From NCBI GenBank assembly GCA_030682835.1, contig JAUXNG010000072.1:97281-161280 (forward strand): 64,000 bases of DNA, written 5' to 3'. The notes beneath the pieces were generated by a model that saw nothing but the letters and a program-made list of their open reading frames with translations, had not been told where the DNA came from and did not search any database. Of the stretch, positions 17,151 through 23,645 are shown one piece after another (the first letter of the stretch is position 1; each line of letters starts with the position of its first letter). Position numbers and translations under genes: made by a program. This DNA is from Hydrogenophaga sp. (GTDB lineage: Bacteria; Pseudomonadota; Gammaproteobacteria; Burkholderiales; Burkholderiaceae_C).

Positions 17151-18061
17151 CATGGCCGCCGCGTGCCCAGCCACACCACGGTGGCAACGACCAGCAGGCC
17201 GCCGGCCACCTGCACCGGCGCCACCGCCTGCCCCAGGATGGCCCAGGCCAGCGCCAGGGCAAAAATGGGCTCCACATTCATGATGGCCGAATTGCCCACC
17301 ACCCCCAGCCGCGGCAGCACGGTGAACATCAGCGTGAAAGCTGTGCCGTACAGCGCGGTGAGCCCCACCAGGCCCCACCAGCCGATGGGCGCGGTCGGCA
17401 GCTCAAAGCCGCCCTGCACGCCCACACCGGCAAGCGCCATGACGGCCACGATGGCCATGGTGCTGAAGGTGCGCAGACGCCCGTCCAGGTCCCCGGCCTC
17501 GTGCTGCGTGAGCACCAGCGCCAGGCCGAAGGTGGCCGCCGCCGTCAGGGCAAACGCCACCCCGGCGCCAATGGCACTCCAGTGGCCGGACGCCCCGAGA
17601 CCGGACGACGCACCCAGCACATCCAGCGCCAGTGCCAGGCCGAGCAGCATCACCGGCATCGCGCGCAGCATGCTGGGCTGCGGCCGGTGGCCATAAACCA
17701 GACGCGCCCACAGCGCCGTCCACAGCGGATAGGTGTTGAACGCCAGCAAGGCGAGCGCCACCGGCAGGCGCGCCACCGCTGAATACAGGCACAGGCTCTG
17801 CACACCCACCAGCAATCCCATGGCCGGCAAGGCCTTGCGGTGGCGGGCCGACAGGCGCACCGGCACCCGGTACACGCGCAGGAGAACGGCCACCACCAGC
17901 GCCGTCACCCCGCTGCGAAAGGCCACCGCCGTGGCCACATCCACCCCGTTGTCGAACGCCAGCCGGGCCGCCACGTGGTTCGCCCCCATCATGAAAGCAA
18001 TCAGCAGCAGGGTGGCAAAGGCGGTGCCCGTGAGGGCGACAGTGGGGGTGGTGGCGCGCAT
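17150..18061 (-). CDS. EamA/DMT-superfamily transporter
   Basis: The 303-residue product has ten predicted membrane helices in two EamA repeats, with the typical AFRSGVTALVVAVLL and ALLAFNTYPLWTALWARLVYG of repeat one and AIMNVEPIFALALAWAILGQ of repeat two. Members export metabolites or drugs; the substrate is unknown. It is the last gene of a leftward group behind the DUF4149 gene, with a 36-bp gap, and ends at the shared terminator. Confidence 0.88.
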   Translation of the reverse strand: MRATTPTVALTGTAFATLLLIAFMMGANHVAARLAFDNGVDVATAVAFRSGVTALVVAVLLRVYRVPVRLSARHRKALPAMGLLVGVQSLCLYSAVARLPVALALLAFNTYPLWTALWARLVYGHRPQPSMLRAMPVMLLGLALALDVLGASSGLGASGHWSAIGAGVAFALTAAATFGLALVLTQHEAGDLDGRLRTFSTMAIVAVMALAGVGVQGGFELPTAPIGWWGLVGLTALYGTAFTLMFTVLPRLGVVGNSAIMNVEPIFALALAWAILGQAVAPVQVAGGLLVVATVVWLGTRRP

Positions 18062-18097
18062 GGCGCATTGTCTGGCAAGCCGCGCACCGCTGCCGTC

Positions 18098-18490
18098 TCA
18101 GACGAGGCTCACCAATACCCAGCCCGTAGCGGCGATATGGCCGAGTGTGACCAGCACCGAGAGGCCGTGCAGCCACTTGAAGCGCTGGCGCTGTCCGGCA
18201 TCTGTCGCCGCGTTGATGGCCGGCATGAGCAGTTGCCAAAGGGGCACGGTGCTGAGCGCCACCACAGCCATCACCAGCGCCGCGCTGGCGTCATGCGGCC
18301 ACCACAGCAAAGCGCCCACCCCGGCCACAGCCATCACGAACAGGTAGAAGAACGGAAAGGCACGGCGCAGGGTGGCGCCCGCCAGCGGCGCCGGCAGCGC
18401 GCTGAACACGAAAACCGCAAAACCAAACGAGTACAGCACCATGCCCCCGAACAACAGGGCGGTGGTCAGAACAGCGGCGGAATGGATCAT
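18098..18490 (-). CDS. DUF4149 (TMEM205-like) membrane protein
   Basis: The 130-residue protein has four hydrophobic segments: LTTALLFGGMVLYSFGFAVFVF, FFYLFVMAVAGVGALLWW, LVMAVVALSTVPLWQLLMPA and VLVTLGHIAATGWVLVSLV. The loop AINAATDAGQRQRFKWLHGLSV is typical of the DUF4149 family. Function is unknown. The ATG at 18490 was preferred because upstream in-frame sequence is hydrophilic and unlike the family. It lies 64 bp after the MerR regulator gene and may be co-transcribed with it. Confidence 0.8.
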   Translation of the reverse strand: MIHSAAVLTTALLFGGMVLYSFGFAVFVFSALPAPLAGATLRRAFPFFYLFVMAVAGVGALLWWPHDASAALVMAVVALSTVPLWQLLMPAINAATDAGQRQRFKWLHGLSVLVTLGHIAATGWVLVSLV

Positions 18491-18554
18491 GGGCAGATGC
18501 CTGCGAGGGAGAGGTGAACAGGAACAGGGCGCCGCTCTTGTACGGGCGGTCCCC

Positions 18555-19622
18555 TCATGGCAGCGCAAGGCCCTCGGCCACCGCCACACGCTCCAGTGCC
18601 GACTCAAACAAGACGCGTGCGGCACCGGCGACCCGGTGCAGGTACGCGTGCAGCTCGGCGTCGGCCTCGTTGTGGTTGGCGCAGCCGGCGCTGTAGGCCT
18701 CGAAACCGGTGATCTGCATCAGCAGCTCGGCCACATGCCCTGGGCACTCGCAGGCCATTGCGGAGGCCCTGCCCGCGAACGCGGTGAGGCTCGCGTCGTC
18801 GAAACGGGGCGGCGTCACGGGTCCCGCTGTGCCGGGTAGACCCAGCTCCGCCAGCGACCACCCGTGGGCATCCGCCCCAGCCGCGCGACCCTCTGCACCG
18901 CCCGACGACCCATCCACGGCGGTGTGCAAAGCACCCATCCAGCTCTCCAAAGCGGCGTCGTCGGCCGGCTCCCGGGCCATGATCGCACCGGCCTGGGCCA
19001 GGCCATCGCGCGCAGCGGCGCCTGCGAAACGGTAGGCCACGGCCACGCATCGCGGCTGCCAGGTCACGGTCGCCTGGTGCAAATCGTCAGCTGCGCTTTC
19101 GTGCACGCCAGCGGTCTGCCACAGCAGCAGGTCGACCGGCGCCGGGGCGGCCGATGCAGCGTCTGCCATCGAGTCGAACACCGCCACCACCTGCGGGCGC
19201 TGAAACCACTGGCGAAACAGCGTCGGGCGCTTCAGGCGCACCGCCATCGCCTTGCCCACCACCACCACACGCAGCGGCAGCCTGCGCTCGCCCTGCCCCA
19301 CGGCCCGCGGCGCCGCCACGTCACCCCCATGCGCCAGGGCCACATCCCTGAGCTGGTCCATCTCCAGACCCGCCAGTGATCCGATGGCATGCCCCTGTTC
19401 GGTCAGCTGGCGAAGCAACACCACCCGCTCCACGTCGGCCGAAGAGTACAGCCGATGTCCCGAGGCCGCCGTGACAGGGGCAACCGCCTGGTAACGCTGC
19501 TCCCAGATGCGCAGCGTCGACACCGGCATGCCCGCCATCCGCGCAACCGACCCGCTGCGAAAGCTGGGTTGATGGGATGAGTCGACAGCAGGCGCAGGAG
19601 ACGGTTGAACCGGACTTGACAT
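18555..19622 (-). CDS. MerR-family regulator with Rossmann-like middle and Cys-rich C-terminal domain
   Basis: The 355-residue product has a MerR helix-turn-helix at about residues 25-80 (GSVARMAGMPVSTLRIWEQRY and SGHRLYSSADVERVVLLRQL), as in the CarH/LitR branch. The middle resembles the B12-binding Rossmann fold of that branch but shows no DxHxxG cobalamin motif. The C-terminal helical domain has CECPGHVAELLMQ and AGCANHNEADAELHAYLHRV, with Cys and His that could bind a metal or cofactor. It is divergent from the DCC-protein gene, with an inverted repeat in between that is probably its operator. Light or redox sensing is inferred only. Confidence 0.78.
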   Translation of the reverse strand: MSSPVQPSPAPAVDSSHQPSFRSGSVARMAGMPVSTLRIWEQRYQAVAPVTAASGHRLYSSADVERVVLLRQLTEQGHAIGSLAGLEMDQLRDVALAHGGDVAAPRAVGQGERRLPLRVVVVGKAMAVRLKRPTLFRQWFQRPQVVAVFDSMADAASAAPAPVDLLLWQTAGVHESAADDLHQATVTWQPRCVAVAYRFAGAAARDGLAQAGAIMAREPADDAALESWMGALHTAVDGSSGGAEGRAAGADAHGWSLAELGLPGTAGPVTPPRFDDASLTAFAGRASAMACECPGHVAELLMQITGFEAYSAGCANHNEADAELHAYLHRVAGAARVLFESALERVAVAEGLALP

Positions 19623-19641
19623 GGTGCGTTCCTCCGCGATG

Positions 19642-19755
19642 TTTGAGTTGAATTTGAGTCGTATTATCGCAGCTCGACGCGATGATACTCGCTCCAAGAG
19701 TTGCGTTTGAGTGGCTTTAATCTACCATTCAACCATGTCAAATTCAACTCACAAC
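19642..19755. promoter_or_regulatory. divergent control region with long inverted repeat
   Basis: TTTGAGTTGAATTTGAGT near 19643 is mirrored by TCAAATTCAACTC at 19738-19750. The two long arms are complementary over about 13-14 bases and about 80 bp apart, and TTTGAGT recurs at 19706. The region separates the MerR gene (start 19622) from the DCC-protein gene (start 19735). The distal arm lies inside the first codons of the latter. AT-rich stretches in between (GTATTATCGC, GGCTTTAATC) could carry -10 boxes. Confidence 0.5.
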
Positions 19756-20100
19756 CTGCCCACGGTTTACTTTGACGGTGGCTGCCCGGTGTGCTCACGA
19801 GAAGTGGCCATGTACCAGGCGCAACCCGGTGCCGAGTCCCTGCGCTGGATCGATGCGTCACGTTGCGACGCACAAACGCTGGGCGCCGGGCTCACGCGCG
19901 ACGCTGCCATGGCCCGGCTGCACCTACGCCGGCCCGACGGCAGCCTGGTCAGCGGTGCAGCGGCCTTCACCGGCATGTGGCAGGCCTTGCCCCGGTGGTC
20001 CTGGCTGGGCCGTTTACTGGGTTCGGGCATCCGCCTGCGGCTGCTTGAAGTGGCTTACCGGTGTTTTCTCTTCGTGCGCCGCGTCTGGCGCAAGGCCTGA
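19735..20100 (+). CDS. DCC-family thiol-disulfide oxidoreductase (DUF393)
   Basis: This is a 121-residue protein of the DUF393/DCC family. It has the N-terminal VYFDGGCPVCSREVAMY with a CxxC redox pair, and the later GAAAFTGMWQALPRWSW and RLLEVAYRCFLFVRRVWRKA segments that occur in nearly all members. Function is unproven but a thiol-disulfide exchange role is usually inferred. The ATG at 19735 is chosen over a GTG at 19711. It is divergent from the MerR gene and is followed 81 bp later by the HiPIP gene. Confidence 0.85.
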   Translation: MSNSTHNLPTVYFDGGCPVCSREVAMYQAQPGAESLRWIDASRCDAQTLGAGLTRDAAMARLHLRRPDGSLVSGAAAFTGMWQALPRWSWLGRLLGSGIRLRLLEVAYRCFLFVRRVWRKA

Positions 20101-20181
20101 AGACCCATTTCCCGCCGCGCCGAGACCGCAAGCCCTCGACGCCACGATTCTCTCTCTGGCTTGCTTCACAAGGACGACCCC

Positions 20182-20487
20182 ATGCAAAACAATCGACGCA
20201 CCTTCCTGATGACCCTGGCCGCCGGCAGCGCAGCCCTTACCACCACCGCCCACGCCCAGCCAGCACGGCTGAACGAGAAAGATCCCCAGGCCGTGGCGCT
20301 CGGCTACTTTGAAGACGCCACCAAAACCGACACCAAGAAGTTTCCCAAATACGCCGCCGGACAACTCTGCAACAACTGCGCGCTGTACCAGGGGAAGGTC
20401 ACCGATGCATGGGCCGGCTGCCCGCTGTTCGCCGGTAAACAGGTGGCCGGCAAAGGCTGGTGCAACGCCTGGGCGAAAAAGGGTTGA
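20182..20487 (+). CDS. high-potential iron-sulfur protein (HiPIP)
   Basis: The 101-residue periplasmic electron carrier has a twin-arginine signal (NNRRTFLMTLAAGSAAL, cleavage near AHAQP). The mature domain of about 70 residues has the four cluster cysteines in CNNCALYQ, GCPLFAGK and GWCNAW. HiPIPs carry one 4Fe-4S cluster and shuttle electrons from the bc1 complex to oxidases or reaction centres. A good ribosome site, AAGGA, lies about eight bases before the ATG. It is the last gene before the integrated element. Confidence 0.92.
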   Translation: MQNNRRTFLMTLAAGSAALTTTAHAQPARLNEKDPQAVALGYFEDATKTDTKKFPKYAAGQLCNNCALYQGKVTDAWAGCPLFAGKQVAGKGWCNAWAKKG

Positions 20488-20697
20488 ACGTGCGTTCAGA
20501 GGCAGTCACAGCGCTGTCGCACCTTGCGCTGATCGACGTGACGGTCCGCACATCCACACAGGGGCATGCGCTCTCTTGCGCATGACCGGCCGGTGCACAG
20601 CAGCCTGGCGCCCTGCTGTGCATCTGTAGCGCCTTGTGGATGGTCGACAGCATGCCGAAACGTTGTTCTTAGAACGGACATTCCAGAGGGAACAGGC

Positions 20698-20730
20698 AAG
20701 AAAAAACCCGCAATCCTTGCAGATTGCGGG
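20698..20730 (-). terminator. displaced original terminator of tRNA-Ser
   Basis: Read leftwards, CCCGCAATC-TGCAAG-GATTGCGGG forms a 9-bp stem followed by a run of T. It sits just beyond the left att copy, as a tRNA terminator would, but the tRNA gene is now 7.4 kb away because of the insertion. It probably terminated tRNA-Ser before integration. Confidence 0.75.
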
Positions 20731-20735
20731 CCTAA

Positions 20736-20751
20736 ACTGGCGGAGCGAGAG
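20736..20751. other. left attachment site
   Basis: ACTGGCGGAGCGAGAG is an exact 16-bp copy of the 3' end of tRNA-Ser (CCA, acceptor strand and the start of the T arm). It is the truncated tRNA end left behind by integration; the partner is at 28145-28160. Confidence 0.9.
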
Positions 20752-20784
20752 TCCGCCATCATATGACCTCTTGACCCCATAGAG

Positions 20785-20805
20785 AATCTTCTTGAGAAGA
20801 TTTTT
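20785..20805 (+). terminator. AT-rich hairpin in the left arm
   Basis: A perfect 8-bp stem AATCTTCT/AGAAGATT with loop TG is followed by TTT, inside the AT-rich 160 bp between the left att site and the integrase gene. It could terminate transcription entering from the chromosome, or be part of the integrase control region. Confidence 0.5.
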
Positions 20806-20883
20806 CTCCTTATACGACAAATACTTATCTTCTTTTAGCGTCTCACGACTCATCAGGAGCTTATCATTCCGTCTCACCCCAAG

Positions 20884-20905
20884 TGGTGACTCATATGGTG
20901 ACTCG
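20884..20905. repeat. left paired arm-type repeats
   Basis: Two copies of TGGTGACTC start at 20884 and 20896, a 12-bp period. The same pair occurs near the right end of the element at 28071 and 28083. They are probably integrase or excisionase arm sites. The second copy touches the integrase ribosome binding site GGAGGT, so binding here could also regulate integrase synthesis. Confidence 0.75.
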
Positions 20906-20914
20906 GAGGTCAAG

Positions 20915-22111
20915 ATGGCGCTGAATGTGAAGCAGGTGGAGAAATTGGTGCGCGATGCCCAACCCGGTCTCACGCCCGACGGCAACGGGCTGTACTTGAA
21001 GGTATCGCCCGGGGGCGCCGCGTCCTGGGCCTACAGATTCCAGATTGATGGCAAGCGGCGGTTGATGGGCCTGGGTGCCTGCTCCCTGGTGACTCTCGCA
21101 GAGGCACGCGAGCGGGCCTCAGAAGCGCGCAAGAAGGCAAGCGAGGGGGTAGACCCGATCGCCGCACGCGAAGCCACCGCCAAGGCCCTGCGGCCGGCCA
21201 CCTTCCGTGAAGTGGCGGCGGAGTACATCGCCGACCACCGCGCAAGCTGGCGCAACGCCAAGCACGCTCAGCAGTGGGAGAACACTCTGAAGCAGTACGC
21301 GCACCCCAAGCTCGGCGCCAAGCGGGTGGACCAGATCACCACCGAGGACATCCTGACCGTGCTGCGGCCGATCTGGGAGACGAAGGCCGAGACGGCCCGT
21401 CGCCTGCGCAACCGGATTGAGTTAGTGATCGACGCCGCACGGGCCAAGGGACTATCCACCGCACCCAACCCAGCGGCGTGGCGGGGCCACTTGGACAAGT
21501 TGCTGCCCAAGCGACCCGCCGTCACCAAGCGCCACCACGCCGCGATGGACTACCGCGAGGTGCCCGCCTTCTACAGACGGCTCGCTTCGGATCGCGGTTC
21601 GCTTTCCAGTCGGGCTCTGCGGCTGGCCTTACTGACGGCGTGTCGCTCCTCCGAGGTGCTTCTGGCGCGCTGGGAGGAATTCGATCTGCGCGGCAATGTA
21701 TGGGTGGTGCCGGCCGAGAGGATGAAGGCGGGCAAGCCCCACCGGGTGCCACTTGCGCAGGAGGCGCTGAACGTACTGGAAAGCCTCAAGCCCGCAGGCG
21801 ATACCGGGCCCGCTGGCCACCTCTTTCCAGGCGCGAAGAAGGATAAGCCGCTGTCGAACATGGCGATGACGATGGTGCTGCGCAAGATGGGCCACGGCGA
21901 CCTCACCGTGCATGGGTTCCGCTCCACCTTTCGGGATTGGGCAGCGGAAGCTACGAGTTACCCCAACATCGTCGCGGAGCAGGCACTGGCGCACTCAGTC
22001 GGCAGCAGCGTCGAAAAGGCGTACCGGCGCGGTGATCTGCTGGAACAGAGGCGCGCCCTGATGGCCGACTGGGCGGCGTACTTGACCGGCGGCGCGTGTC
22101 CAGCGGCTTGA
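20915..22111 (+). CDS. int: tyrosine-type site-specific integrase
   Basis: The 398-residue P4-type integrase has an N-terminal DUF4102 arm-binding domain (LTPDGNGLYLKVSPGGAASW), a SAM-like core-binding domain around residues 100-190 and a C-terminal catalytic domain. Catalytic residues seen are the first Arg in TACRSSEVLLARW, HGFRSTFRDWA with His and Arg, the second His in ALAHSVGSSVEKAYRR and the Tyr of that segment. It integrates and excises the element at tRNA-Ser. The start at 20915 is fixed by GGAGGT five bases upstream and by the MALNVKQVEKL beginning; the longer frame is discarded. Confidence 0.95.
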   Translation: MALNVKQVEKLVRDAQPGLTPDGNGLYLKVSPGGAASWAYRFQIDGKRRLMGLGACSLVTLAEARERASEARKKASEGVDPIAAREATAKALRPATFREVAAEYIADHRASWRNAKHAQQWENTLKQYAHPKLGAKRVDQITTEDILTVLRPIWETKAETARRLRNRIELVIDAARAKGLSTAPNPAAWRGHLDKLLPKRPAVTKRHHAAMDYREVPAFYRRLASDRGSLSSRALRLALLTACRSSEVLLARWEEFDLRGNVWVVPAERMKAGKPHRVPLAQEALNVLESLKPAGDTGPAGHLFPGAKKDKPLSNMAMTMVLRKMGHGDLTVHGFRSTFRDWAAEATSYPNIVAEQALAHSVGSSVEKAYRRGDLLEQRRALMADWAAYLTGGACPAA

Positions 22112-22619
22112 GCGACACCAAGCGGCGCCTGGGCAAAAAGCACGACATCTATTCGCTCACTAGCTCTCCCGGCGAAAGCGGCGCGCAGCGCCCCTTTTGC
22201 CTCTACGAGAGAGCTGCCAGCAAGCGCCTACGGCATTTGTTCCACCAATTGTCGGGTCACCACAACCTGAACTCTTGATAGAGTGGGGACATTCTTGATA
22301 CGCGCTGAGTAGCAACAGCGCGTGGCACACAGGAACCGAATCGCGAACGGCGTACCGCAACGAACGCCCGGGCCTTGGCAGCCGACACGATGCCGGGTGG
22401 AGCCCGGCCCCAGTAGGAGGGAACCCCCTCGACGCCAGTGCGTTGAGGTCCTTTGACGCCCCGTGCGTCGATGGCCTCTGAGGTAGCCCGTCGCGCCGTT
22501 AGCCCCGGCAGGAAGGACGGAAGACCCAGAGTCGCTAGCGAGCCCATCAGTGAGTTTGTGCACCAACCCCCCGCCCGCTTGAGCAGCGCGGGGTCGTACC
22601 ACCTTGCCGGATCGCATAC
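22112..22619. other. 508-bp non-coding, structured stretch after the integrase
   Basis: No convincing gene is present; the minus-strand frames overlapping it have unnatural composition. Closely spaced hairpins are visible: GCCGGG-TGGAG-CCCGGC (22392-22408), GAGGG-AACCCC-CCTC-type pairing (22417-22430) and GACGC-CCCGT-GCGTC (22455-22469), with further short repeats up to 22540. It may encode a small RNA, hold a replication or packaging site, or act as the leader of the alpA operon. I cannot decide among these. Confidence 0.4.
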
Positions 22620-22847
22620 ATGACCCAGACAGTTCCCGCCGCAGCGCCTGCGGCACTTCGCATTTACCGCCGACATCACCTTGTCGGCCCCAACGGCATC
22701 ACCGGCCTTAGCCCGGCCTCCCTGTATCGGGCCATCGCGGCGGGCTCGTTCCCGCGCCCGGTACCGCTCAGCGCCCGGGCCGTCGGCTGGCCCTCGGATG
22801 TAGTCGAGCAGTGGATCACCACCCGGTCCGCGGGAGGTATCGCGTGA
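22620..22847 (+). CDS. AlpA-family helix-turn-helix regulator
   Basis: The 75-residue MerR-like winged-helix protein is of the AlpA type: LVGPNGITGLSPASLYRAIAAG, then SFPRPVPLSARAVGWPSDVVEQWI. In P4-like satellites and islands such proteins activate excision or the early operon. It is first in a run of five overlapping genes, each start overlapping the previous stop, which indicates one transcript. The protein is somewhat longer at the N-terminus than P2-type AlpA. Confidence 0.85.
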   Translation: MTQTVPAAAPAALRIYRRHHLVGPNGITGLSPASLYRAIAAGSFPRPVPLSARAVGWPSDVVEQWITTRSAGGIA

Positions 22848-23188
22848 ACGTCTACAACCATCGCGCAGCCGCCCAGCGCGCCACCCATGCCACCCCCGCC
22901 CACGCCGCGGCCCTGCGGCGCCTTGAAGCCCACCGCGCCCAGCACCGGGCCGGCCCCCGTCGCCTCTCTGCAGCCCTGCGCGACTGGGGGGCGACTGGCA
23001 CCCCGCCCCCGGCCTGGCGCGCCGTAGACGCCAGTGCTCGCACGCAGGGGGTCGCGGTGTGTTTCCTCGCCGATTTCGACGCTGTCTCGCTGTCCGCGGG
23101 CCCTGCTTTGCACGCGTACGCCGGCACGCCGTCGCAGGCGCTCACCAGCATCGGCGCCCTGGTCGCACTCCGGGAGGGCTCCAAGTGA
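22844..23188 (+). CDS. small hypothetical protein
   Basis: The 114-residue product is not recognised. The GTG start at 22844 overlaps the alpA stop as GTGA and has GGGAGGT five bases upstream. The N-terminal half is basic and Ala/His-rich (RRLEAHRAQHRAGPRRLSAALRDW), and the C-terminal half is hydrophobic and Ala-rich without a clear membrane helix. It could be a nucleic-acid-binding accessory of the element; no function is assigned. Confidence 0.65.
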   Translation: MNVYNHRAAAQRATHATPAHAAALRRLEAHRAQHRAGPRRLSAALRDWGATGTPPPAWRAVDASARTQGVAVCFLADFDAVSLSAGPALHAYAGTPSQALTSIGALVALREGSK

Positions 23189-23394
23189 CCGAATCGCAGA
23201 TCGCTATGCATTTTCTGAACGAAAGCCTCCCGCAGAAGTGGATCGACACGGCCAAGGCCCGCGCCGCGCTGGCCGGGTCTGAGTTGCGGGTCACGCCCGT
23301 CGGGTACCAGATCGTCGCGCGCAGCAAGACCGCTGTCCTACAGACCTGGCGCCATGTAGAGGCGCTGATCGAGTTCTTGGAGGACAACGCATGA
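23185..23394 (+). CDS. small hypothetical protein
   Basis: The 69-residue product begins VTESQIAMHFLNESLPQ and is not recognised. The GTG start overlaps the previous stop as GTGA and is preceded by GGAGG. It contains a beta-rich middle (ELRVTPVGYQIVARSKTAVL) and an acidic C-terminus. The tight coupling and normal codon use argue that it is real. Confidence 0.65.
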   Translation: MTESQIAMHFLNESLPQKWIDTAKARAALAGSELRVTPVGYQIVARSKTAVLQTWRHVEALIEFLEDNA

Positions 23395-23645
23395 ACGCCT
23401 CCATGGTTGGAAGCCCGCCCGTTGTCCTGATGCGCACCAAGCCGGTGAAGGTCGGCCGCGACATTTCCGTCGAGTTCGAACAGTGGAAGACCGGTATCGA
23501 AGGGGTGTTCCGAGTCCAAGTGATCTGGGATCCTCTGCCATCGCCCCGCGAGATGCGCCGCTGCTTGAGCCGCCCCTCATACGCTCGGGCACTTGCTGAA
23601 TTCACGGCGAAAGCCAAGGAGGCATGCGATGCAGGCCGCGGGTAG
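23391..23645 (+). CDS. small hypothetical protein
   Basis: The 84-residue product is not recognised. Its ATG overlaps the previous stop as ATGA, and its 3' end overlaps the primase-helicase start by 17 bp. It is a mixed alpha/beta, moderately basic protein with no membrane segment. Its position directly before the replication gene suggests an accessory role in replication control, which is inference only. Confidence 0.65.
   Translation: MNASMVGSPPVVLMRTKPVKVGRDISVEFEQWKTGIEGVFRVQVIWDPLPSPREMRRCLSRPSYARALAEFTAKAKEACDAGRG

Noticed and set aside
22228..22679. Two overlapping minus-strand frames of about 140 codons
   Set aside because: Composition is unlike host genes (Arg/Gly/Cys-rich), no ribosome site is seen, and they cross the alpA start; the stretch is better explained as structured non-coding DNA.
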